Positions 56,208 through 64,000 of a stretch of 64,000 bases of DNA are shown in pieces (the first letter of the stretch is position 1; each line of letters begins with the position of its first letter). Location of the stretch: assembly GCF_028275115.1 (NCBI RefSeq), contig NZ_JAQCNH010000029.1, positions 1-64,000 on the forward strand, given 5' to 3'. The stretch is from Halorientalis sp. GTDB taxonomy: Archaea; Halobacteriota; Halobacteria; Halobacteriales; Haloarculaceae. Made by a program: the position numbers and the translations under genes. Under the pieces are notes generated by a model. The model worked only from the letters and a program-made list of their open reading frames with translations. It did not search any database and was not told the origin of the DNA.

Positions 56208-57962
56208 ATGGCCAGTAGCCTCCCAGCCGTCGCGCTGGCGTACCACGTGTTGCCGCCGGTGGCCACGCTGCTCCACGCGGGCCTCGGCTACTGGGTCTAC
56301 CGACGCCACTGGGCGCGGGCCGGGGCAAAATGGTTCGTGATCACGCTGGCTATCGGTGGCGTGGGGACCGGCGTGTTCTCGGTCCAGTTGCTCAGTCCAC
56401 CGGCGATCATGCGGCCACTGGGCTCCCTGACTGGCCTGTTGCAGATCTGTTCGTACGTCTCGTTCGCCGTGTTCGCCGGCCGGTACACCGGGACGAACTT
56501 CCACCGCCACTGGCTGGCGAAGGCGACCGTCACGACGGTCCTCGGTGGCTACGTCCTGCTGGCACTGTTCGAGCCGTCGGGTCTCTGGGTCTCGAATCTC
56601 CGACTCGTCACCGAGCCGATCACCTACTATGCCTACGACGTCGAACCCGGTCTCGGCGTCATCTATCTGCTCGTCTACACCCTCACGTTCTACACCTACT
56701 ACGAGCTGTTCGTCTACCTGCTCTCGACCTCGGCACGGTCGACGAGACAGCTCGCCCTGCTCATCGCCGGGTCGCTCTCGATCTCCCTGATCGTCGCGCT
56801 GAGTCAGGCCGGACTGTTCCCGGCCGCGGAACTCAATCACGCGGCGTACGCGACGATCCCGTTCAATCTGTTCGCGACGCTGGCGCTGTTCCGGTTCGAC
56901 CTGCTGAGCGTCCAACCGGTCGCGCGCAACGCCGTCGTCGAGAACCTCCGGGACCCCGTCGTCGTCCTCGACGACGACGGCCGTATCGTCGACTACAACG
57001 ACGCCAGCACCCGCGTCTGGCCCGATATCGACTGCCATGTCGGTGATCCCTTCGAGACCGCCTGCCCCACACTCGCCGAGACCGTCGATCCAACGGGAGA
57101 CGACGGCGAGACGACCCGGATTACGCTGCCGGCCGACGGTCGCGACCGTCACTTCTCGATCACCGTCTCACGGGTCGCTCGGCGTGGCGGCGACGACGAG
57201 TGGCTGTCGATCCTGCTCCGGGACGTGACCGCGCTCGAACGCTCCCGCTGGCAACTCGAACGACAGAACGAACGCCTCGACCAGGTCGCCTCGACCGTCT
57301 CCCACGACCTCCGCAGTCCGATTCAGGTGGCCGACGGCTACGTCGAGATGCTGGACGACATGGTCGACGCGGACGGTCTCGACGCGGCCGACACCGACGA
57401 GGCCCGGGCGTGCCTGCGGAAGACGAGCGACACGCACGGACGGATGGAAGCGATCATCGAGGACGTGCTCACCATCGCCCGCGAGGGCAAAGCCGTCGAG
57501 GCGACGGAGCAGGTCTCGCTGGCCGCCGCCGCCCGCGACGCCTGGGCCAACGTCGACACGGGCGACGCCACCCTGACCGTCGCAGAGGACCGCACGCTCC
57601 AGGCAGACCGGAGCAAACTCCTGACGATCCTCGAGAACCTCTTCCGGAACGCGCTCGACCACGGCCCCGCCGACGTGACCGTCGAAGTCGGCGCGACCGA
57701 CGGCGGGTTTTACATCGAAGACGACGGGCCCGGCATCCCCGACGAACACGCAGACAGCGTCTTCGAGTACGGGTACACCACGATCGAGAAGGGGACGGGG
57801 CTCGGCCTCTCCATCGTCGAGACAATGGCCGAATCCCACGGCTGGACCGTCGAACTGGAGACGGCGGCCGAGCGGGACGAGTCCACCGGGACGCGGTTCG
57901 TCTTCTCGGACGTGGGCGGTGGGCCGGTTGTCGACGAGCAGGAGCCACACGCCCCGACCTGA
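56208..57962 (+). CDS. Histidine kinase, tandem paralog of 54383..56134
   Basis: Same architecture; VASTVSHDLRSPIQVADGY; NLFRNALDHG; DDGPGIPDEHADSVFEYGYTTIEKGTGLGLSIVETMAESHGW. Confidence 0.93.
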   Translation: MASSLPAVALAYHVLPPVATLLHAGLGYWVYRRHWARAGAKWFVITLAIGGVGTGVFSVQLLSPPAIMRPLGSLTGLLQICSYVSFAVFAGRYTGTNFHRHWLAKATVTTVLGGYVLLALFEPSGLWVSNLRLVTEPITYYAYDVEPGLGVIYLLVYTLTFYTYYELFVYLLSTSARSTRQLALLIAGSLSISLIVALSQAGLFPAAELNHAAYATIPFNLFATLALFRFDLLSVQPVARNAVVENLRDPVVVLDDDGRIVDYNDASTRVWPDIDCHVGDPFETACPTLAETVDPTGDDGETTRITLPADGRDRHFSITVSRVARRGGDDEWLSILLRDVTALERSRWQLERQNERLDQVASTVSHDLRSPIQVADGYVEMLDDMVDADGLDAADTDEARACLRKTSDTHGRMEAIIEDVLTIAREGKAVEATEQVSLAAAARDAWANVDTGDATLTVAEDRTLQADRSKLLTILENLFRNALDHGPADVTVEVGATDGGFYIEDDGPGIPDEHADSVFEYGYTTIEKGTGLGLSIVETMAESHGWTVELETAAERDESTGTRFVFSDVGGGPVVDEQEPHAPT

Positions 57963-57967
57963 GGCGA

Positions 57968-59220
57968 TCAGTCGTCGGCGGGCCGGGACGCGCCGACGGT
58001 GGCCGCGTCGGGCTGGAGGGACGCGTCCGGGAGCTGGAACCGGGCCAGGAGGTCGGTCAGGTCGCTCGCCTCGGCGGCGGTCTCCTCGCTGATCGAGGCC
58101 ACCTCGTCGACCATCTCGACGACGTCCTGCGTGGTCCCGGCCTGGTCGTCGGTCACCGTCGAAATCTCCGCGACGCTCGTGTGTAACTCGCCGACGACCG
58201 CGACGATGTCCTCGAAGTTCGACGGCGTTCCCTCGACAGTCGCGATACTTCGGTCACCTGTTCGTTCGTTTCCGGGGCGATGTCGTCGGCGCCACGCTGG
58301 ACCTCGGCGATGAGGGCGGACATCTCGTCGGCGAGGGCCTTCACCTCGTCCGCGACGACGGCGAACCCCTCGCTGTCCCGGCCGGCGCGTGCGGCCTCGA
58401 TGGAGGTGTTCAGCGCGAGCAGGTTCGTCTCCTCGGCGATGGCGGCGGCCTCACGCCCGGAGCGTCCGCGCCGGGCGGCCGCCTCGGCGGTATCTGCGAC
58501 CTCGTTGGCCGAGGCCGCGATCTGCTGGACCGTCGCCGAGAGCGTGTTCATTTCGGTGGCGATCTCGTCGCTGGCGTGGTCGGTTTCGGTCACCGAGGAC
58601 TGGAGGTCGTCGCTCGTGTCCGCGCCCCCAGTGGCGAACGTGGCCACATCACCGATAGTAGCGGCCAGCGTCCCCGGGAGGTCGTTGTAGTTGTCGACGA
58701 CGGCCGAATGGCTGTCGTCGGCGGCGTCTATGCCGACGGTGACGGTTAGGTCGCCCTCGCGGGCCCGTTCGGTCGCCTCGGTGAAGACAGCGGCCACCTC
58801 CTCCAAGTTGGCCGAGCGGACCCGGGGTTCGGCAGTTGTCTCCTCTAGCTCCGCCGTGTAGCCCTCGAGTTCCTCGGCCGTGGTCGGCAGCGACGCGCCG
58901 AACTCACCGGGGACGTCCTCGTCCAGGGAGGGCGCGTCGAACTCCTGTCGGGCCAGCGCGTCGGCCCGCCGGGAGGCCGTGGTCAGGTACTCGCTCATGT
59001 CGGCAGCAACGTTAGTGAGCGAGCCGACCTCGTCGGGCTGGTCGGTCCGGGCGGCGGTCACGTCGAGGTCACCGGCCGCGACCGTCCGTTCGAGGTCCCT
59101 GATCGGCGTAACCAGGTCCTCGCGCGTGATCAAGAGTGGGCTCGGGAACGCAACGACGACCGCGGCGACGACTTCCGCTGGACAGAGCCTGTCACACCGA
59201 ACCGGTCCATCGACCCCCAC
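57968..59220 (-). pseudogene. Decayed methyl-accepting chemotaxis protein
   Basis: HAMP-like [15 protein letters not shown] and MCP tip [38 protein letters not shown] retained; frame breaks near 58225-58235; C-terminus resumes as DDQAGTTQDVVEMVDEVASISEETAAEASDLTDLLARFQL; N-terminal TM/sensor missing. Confidence 0.8.
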
Positions 59221-59472
59221 AGCAGGGCGCGATGCCTGTCGAAAACTTGGTCCGTATGTCTCGAACCTCAGCCTGGATACGGTTCACCGGTCCCTCAATT
59301 CCCGGGCTGTGAAATTTTGCCTCTTCGTGTCGTACTCAGCGTACTTCGAGCGTCCTGACGCCGCATTTTCGTATTCAGAGATGATTTCGGTGTGTCACAC
59401 GCTCGCCGGTCCGCGATCCAGACCGGTGTGACGGTCGGACGATTGAAGCCAGCGTGGGCCCAGAAAGGTAGT

Positions 59473-60027
59473 ATGGAGAAGACGCCGACCGGTACCGCTG
59501 TGGGGGTCGACGACCCCTACGCGCACGTCGACCGGTGTGACCACCTCACCGACGCGGGGAAGTGTCGCTTCGCGGTCGAACAGGGCGACAGCGACCCGGC
59601 CTTCGCCGACGCCCGTGGCGCCGAGAACTTCCAGTGTCCGGTCGCCGGCGACCTCGACGAGGAGGGGCTGACCGGTCCGTGGGAGTGGGCCGACTGCCGG
59701 CACTTCCGCTGTCGGGATCACACCCGGGAATGCGTCCGGTGTGGACTGGAAGCGCGACGGCTGGCCCACTCCGACGAGCGGCCGTTGCTGGAGGAACACC
59801 ACCTCTCGTACGACGACGCCGCGACCGGGGACGGCGACCCCGGCCACGAGGTCACCGTCGTCCTCTGTCGGTGGTGTCACGCGAAGGTCCACGACTCGTG
59901 GGCGCGCATCGACGACGACGTGAACCCGGACGCCGAGGCCATCGCTGCGGCCGAGTCACGGCGCGCCCGCGAGCAGGCGGAACTGGGATTCGAGTCGGCC
60001 GCCGAGCGGTTCGACCGCGAGCAGTGA
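59473..60027 (+). CDS. Cys/His-rich haloarchaeal protein with HNH-like C-terminus
   Basis: CRDHTRECVRCGLEARRL...LEEHHLSYDD...VTVVLCRWCHAKVHDSWARIDDD. Confidence 0.75.
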   Translation: MEKTPTGTAVGVDDPYAHVDRCDHLTDAGKCRFAVEQGDSDPAFADARGAENFQCPVAGDLDEEGLTGPWEWADCRHFRCRDHTRECVRCGLEARRLAHSDERPLLEEHHLSYDDAATGDGDPGHEVTVVLCRWCHAKVHDSWARIDDDVNPDAEAIAAAESRRAREQAELGFESAAERFDREQ

Positions 60028-60069
60028 GTTCCGGGCGACTTATCCCTTCGCTGAATCTGTGTTCTCACA

Positions 60070-60618
60070 ATGACGCGTATCGACGTGGTCGACAACCACG
60101 GCCAGTTCACCCACTTGGAACACCGCGCGCTCCGCGACCTGGGCGTGGACGTCGAACTCATCGACAACACCACGCCGCCCGCGGAGATCGACGCCGACGG
60201 CCTCGTCCTCTCGGGCGGGCCGGACATCGGGGACATCGGTAACTGTCCCGCGTACCTCGAACTCGACGTCCCGGTGCTGGGTGTCTGTCTCGGTATGCAG
60301 GCGATCGCGGCCGAACTCGACGGCCGGGTCGACGCCGGTGACTACGGCGGCTACGCCGACGTGACCGTCGAGATAACCGACGACAGCGACCCCCTGCTCG
60401 GGTCGCTCGCACCCGAAACCCGGGTGTGGGCCAGCCACGCCGACGAGGTCAAGACGGTCCCTGACGGGTTCACCCGAACCGCCAGAAGCGACGTCTGTGG
60501 CGTCGAGGCCATGAGCAACGCCGACCGCGACCTCTACGGCGTCCAGTGGCACCCGGAGGTGTCACACACCGAGGAGGGGGAGGCAGTCTTCGAGAACTTC
60601 CTCGCGATCTGTGAGTGA
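60070..60618 (+). CDS. guaAA: GMP synthase glutamine amidotransferase subunit
   Basis: LVLSGGPDIGDIGNCPAYLELDVPVLGVCLGMQAIA; VQWHPEVSHTEEGEAVFENFLAIC. Confidence 0.95.
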   Translation: MTRIDVVDNHGQFTHLEHRALRDLGVDVELIDNTTPPAEIDADGLVLSGGPDIGDIGNCPAYLELDVPVLGVCLGMQAIAAELDGRVDAGDYGGYADVTVEITDDSDPLLGSLAPETRVWASHADEVKTVPDGFTRTARSDVCGVEAMSNADRDLYGVQWHPEVSHTEEGEAVFENFLAICE

Positions 60619-60848
60619 GCGCCCGACGAACACCGCCCGTCCGGACCCCGGTGTCCGCCCCACGACCCTTCATTTAAGTTGGACCCCGTGGTTCGGTTCC
60701 GTGTGCACGGGAAAGGCGTAGTCCGCGCGCCCGCGACCTCAACCGGTGCTCGCCGGGCGTGGGGAGACACGGCGGTCACTCGTCTCCGTCCGTCGGGTGA
60801 TCAGTCATATATCAAGAACTATACCGAACGACGAAAGAGGGCATTACA

Positions 60849-62747
60849 ATGACCCAGACGCAGGGTGATCTCGCCGGTCTCTCGCGGTTCATTTTCCGCG
60901 TACCCAATTGGCATTCGACCCTGACGTTCGCCCTCGTGATCGCGGCCGTCACTGGCGTCGCCGTCTTCGACGGCCGGTACGTCCTCGGCGACGCCTGGGA
61001 AGGGATCTTCTTCATCGGCCTGCCGACGATTGCAGCGAGCGTCATCACGCCGTACGTTGACGGCCGGCTAGGCGGGCAGTTGACGCACAACCGCGCGTCG
61101 CTGCTGGCGCTGACCTGCGAACTCGTGACCGTCGCGATACTGATGATGGCAGGCGTGATGGGGCTCCTCACGGGGACCGTTCAGGACCTGCTACTCGCAG
61201 CGCCCGTCGTCGGCGCACTGGGCCAGCAGTTCGTCTTCGACGCGCTCCTGCTGGCGCTGGCGTCGATTTTCGCGATCCGACTGTTCGTGATCGTCGCCGT
61301 CTCGAGACACTCCCTGCTGGTCGCGGCGATTCCGGCTAGCATCCAGACCGTCGCGGCCGCAGTCTTGCTGTTCATTTACAGCGGGACGCTCCGATTTCTG
61401 GAAGTGGGCGGCCCGATACTGAACTCCTATCTCTCTCGTCCCCAGGCAGCCCCGCCGGAACTGACAGTGGTCATCCCGCGGGACTTCGTGTTGCTTGGGA
61501 TCATCTGTCTCGTCTACGCGTGCGGTGTGGCACTCTTTCTCTGGGCCATCGACTCGCCGTGGCGGCGCAGTCTGGACGTCTCCGTGCTGGATTTTGTCCG
61601 TGGGTTTATTGGCCACATCGCCGAGGGAACCCGCGAACTCGAGGACTTCTTCGAGGAGATCGGTGAGGAGGCTATGGTCCCGGTCACCGTCCTCGTCTTC
61701 CGGACCGAAAACGGTGCCGAGAAGGCCCGCTTCGTCCTCCCGATGATCCACCCGGGGCCGATGGGTGAGATCGGCGGTGGCAACCTCCCCGAGCGGGTCG
61801 CCCGCCGGGCCGAGGGGCTTGCGTTTCCGCCCCACGCGACCGCCGGCCACGACTTCAACCTCGTGACCGAGCGTGAGGTCGACACCATTCTGGACGCGGC
61901 CGACACCGCGACCGGTGAGATCGAGTTCACGGACGAGGCGACCGTTTCGGTCCGGGCCGGCGAGGGGGACGCGAAACTCGTCGGCCAGGCCTTCGGCGAC
62001 GACGCACTCGCAGTCGCGACCTACGCTCCGTCGTTCGCCGACGACGTGGAGTACGCGGTCGGCCTCTCGGCGTCTGCCGAGGCCCGCTCAGCCGGACTGG
62101 ACGACGTGATGCTCATCGACGCGCACAACAGCAACAACGGCCTGAACGGCGGCGACCTGGGCCACGTCACCCCCGGGAGCCGGCGGTCGTTCGATATGAT
62201 TTCCGGGGCAGGCAAAGTCGGGAGACGACTCGTCGACGCGGAGCAGGGCCAGCCGAAACTCGGCGTCACCTGGGACGAAACGCCCTGGGGCCCCGAAGAC
62301 GGCATCGGCCCGCTCGGGATTCGGGTAGCCGTCCTCGAAGTCGGTGACCACCGCACCGCCTACGTGCTGATCGACGGTAACAACATGGAACCGGGCCTGC
62401 GTGGGACGCTCGTCGACGCCATCGAGGGCGTCGACCACGCCGAAGTCATGACGACCGACACCCACATCGTCAATACCGTCGAGGCCGACAACCAGGTCGG
62501 TGCGGCCATCGACGACGACGACCTCATCAGCCTCGTGACAGACCTCGTGGCGGGCGCGACCGATGACGTCGAACCGGTCGAGGCGGGCATGGCCTCCGAA
62601 CGGGCAGCGGTCACCGTCTTCGGCAACGACCGGACCGAGACGCTGGCTTCACACGCCAACGCGATGATCTCGATGGGCGCGACGCTGGCGGCCGCCGTCG
62701 TCGTCGCCGTTATTACCATCTCGATTGTTCTCTTCGCCCTCGCATAG
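60849..62747 (+). CDS. DUF2070 membrane protein
   Basis: N-terminal TM segments; MIHPGPMGEIGGGNLPERVA; LIDAHNSNNG; TDTHIVN. Confidence 0.9.
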   Translation: MTQTQGDLAGLSRFIFRVPNWHSTLTFALVIAAVTGVAVFDGRYVLGDAWEGIFFIGLPTIAASVITPYVDGRLGGQLTHNRASLLALTCELVTVAILMMAGVMGLLTGTVQDLLLAAPVVGALGQQFVFDALLLALASIFAIRLFVIVAVSRHSLLVAAIPASIQTVAAAVLLFIYSGTLRFLEVGGPILNSYLSRPQAAPPELTVVIPRDFVLLGIICLVYACGVALFLWAIDSPWRRSLDVSVLDFVRGFIGHIAEGTRELEDFFEEIGEEAMVPVTVLVFRTENGAEKARFVLPMIHPGPMGEIGGGNLPERVARRAEGLAFPPHATAGHDFNLVTEREVDTILDAADTATGEIEFTDEATVSVRAGEGDAKLVGQAFGDDALAVATYAPSFADDVEYAVGLSASAEARSAGLDDVMLIDAHNSNNGLNGGDLGHVTPGSRRSFDMISGAGKVGRRLVDAEQGQPKLGVTWDETPWGPEDGIGPLGIRVAVLEVGDHRTAYVLIDGNNMEPGLRGTLVDAIEGVDHAEVMTTDTHIVNTVEADNQVGAAIDDDDLISLVTDLVAGATDDVEPVEAGMASERAAVTVFGNDRTETLASHANAMISMGATLAAAVVVAVITISIVLFALA

Positions 62748-62837
62748 TTACCGAATCTGATAATCCGACGGGACGTTTTATACCGTGGCCAGTCCGAGCG
62801 TCCGGAAACGGCGGACCGGACCGCCAGGAACCCGACG

Positions 62838-64000
62838 ATGCAACCGCCACTGTCACCAGAGAACGCGAGTCCCCCGGCCGGCCGGCTGGCACGCTGGGCG
62901 GTCTACTGTGTGTTCCTGTGCCTGTGTCTGCTCGCGGTCACCGGTCCCGCCGCGGGGGCACCCGTCGCTGGCACCTCGGCCGGCAGCAGTGGCGTCACGC
63001 CAACGGCGGCCGCGCTGGCACAGGAGGACTGTTTCGGGACAGATACGTTCGAGGGAGTTGCCGGCGACACGGTCGAAATCACGACCAGTTGTAGCGGCTA
63101 CCTTCTCGTCGGCGGGGACAAGACGGTCGAGTCCGCATCGAACCGGAACTTCCTCGACCTGCTGTACGTTCCGAGTGGCACGACGGTCACCGTCAACACG
63201 CGCCTGTTGGGCACCAACCGGTCGGCCTACTCCGGGAACGTCGTCAGCTACGCACAGACGTACGGCGCCGACGCCGCACCGGAAGACACCACCGAGTTCG
63301 ACGGGTTCGAGTTCGTGAACGAGGACGGTCAACAGGTCGCCGAGACGCTCGCGGGGTTCAATCGGGAGGTGGGCATCACGCGGCTCCCACGGCCAGTTCA
63401 GCCCGCCCGCTACCGGCTGCTGGCGGGGGCGAACGAAACGCTCGTTCTCGGCGACGACGGCGTACCGTACCTGGAGGAACCTCTCGACCGGTCGAACCTG
63501 AAGCTGGTCGACACTGCGTTCGATGGCGACCTTGGGACGAGCGTCGCACCGAACGGTGCGGTCGACGGGGAGTTCACGCCCTCGACCGACCGGAGTCGGG
63601 TGGCCGTCGGCGACCGCGTGCGGATCGACGGCTTCTCGACCGTCGGGTTCCGCGGGACACTCGCGACCATCGACGGCGGGGGGCTCGACCAACTTCAGAC
63701 GCTACTCGACCACCCGGAGGGCGTCAACGTCACTATCGAGCACCTCAACCCCGGTGTGAACGAAGAGCCCGAACAGGTCACGTTCGACAGCGCGAACGCC
63801 CAGGACCTACTCGTCGAGTTCACCGACGACGAGGCGTCGTTCTCGATGGTCATCGACACGTCGAAAGGGACGTGGTTCGGTTCCCGGTCGGCCCCCGGCG
63901 ACCAATTCAGAGTGACATTCGAGTTCGAGGGGACCGCCGACGAGGAGTACCGTTTCCCGGGCGGGAGCGGATTGCCGGGGGCGTTTAGCGCCCGCTCGAC
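62838..64000 (+). CDS. Secreted BGTF-type surface protein, truncated by window edge
   Basis: Signal-like WAVYCVFLCLCLLAVTGPAAGAPV; FEGVAGDTVEITTSCSGYLLVGGDK...NFLDLLYVPSGTTVTVNTRLLGTNR; open to base 64000. Confidence 0.75.
   Translation, partial: MQPPLSPENASPPAGRLARWAVYCVFLCLCLLAVTGPAAGAPVAGTSAGSSGVTPTAAALAQEDCFGTDTFEGVAGDTVEITTSCSGYLLVGGDKTVESASNRNFLDLLYVPSGTTVTVNTRLLGTNRSAYSGNVVSYAQTYGADAAPEDTTEFDGFEFVNEDGQQVAETLAGFNREVGITRLPRPVQPARYRLLAGANETLVLGDDGVPYLEEPLDRSNLKLVDTAFDGDLGTSVAPNGAVDGEFTPSTDRSRVAVGDRVRIDGFSTVGFRGTLATIDGGGLDQLQTLLDHPEGVNVTIEHLNPGVNEEPEQVTFDSANAQDLLVEFTDDEASFSMVIDTSKGTWFGSRSAPGDQFRVTFEFEGTADEEYRFPGGSGLPGAFSARS

Noticed and set aside
55079-57152. Two ~390-aa minus ORFs
   Set aside because: Antisense to both histidine kinases; mirrored because the kinases are paralogs
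1-64000. CRISPR array, rRNA operon, prophage module
   Set aside because: No regularly spaced repeats, rRNA signatures or structural phage genes seen; integrase absent

Overview
GC-rich haloarchaeal chromosomal window: acidic proteome, Tat lipoproteins, thermosome, LonB, leaderless genes. About 65 protein-coding genes and one tRNA-Ser(CGA) are supported. The window is mostly core metabolism and housekeeping: trpCBA plus an ADH-synthase-like aldolase, a LeuA/citramalate synthase family enzyme, lonB plus a CPBP protease, an NMN adenylyltransferase/SAM hydrolase/CinA group, GMP synthase subunit A, thermosome, P450, a metal P-type ATPase and glycosyltransferases. The observations most worth following up are: (1) two adjacent lipoproteins whose mature part looks like an archaellin globular domain, the second one frameshifted; (2) an actin-like (salactin-type) gene followed by a same-strand run of small proteins and a 4-TM protein with a disordered cytoplasmic tail; (3) a six-repeat helical plus cupredoxin lipoprotein with a DtxR-like palindrome 5 bp before its ATG; (4) an MGMT-fold protein with PDHRV in place of PCHRV; (5) decayed IS605/TnpB halves with omegaRNA-like ends; (6) a duplicated tRNA-Ser 3' end; (7) tandem histidine kinases with long identical DNA blocks next to a decayed chemoreceptor gene; (8) a Tat lipoprotein gene with an in-frame TAA; (9) a VapB-like antitoxin with no canonical start codon. 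No CRISPR array, rRNA or prophage module was seen. All calls come from reading motifs by eye; no database search was run.
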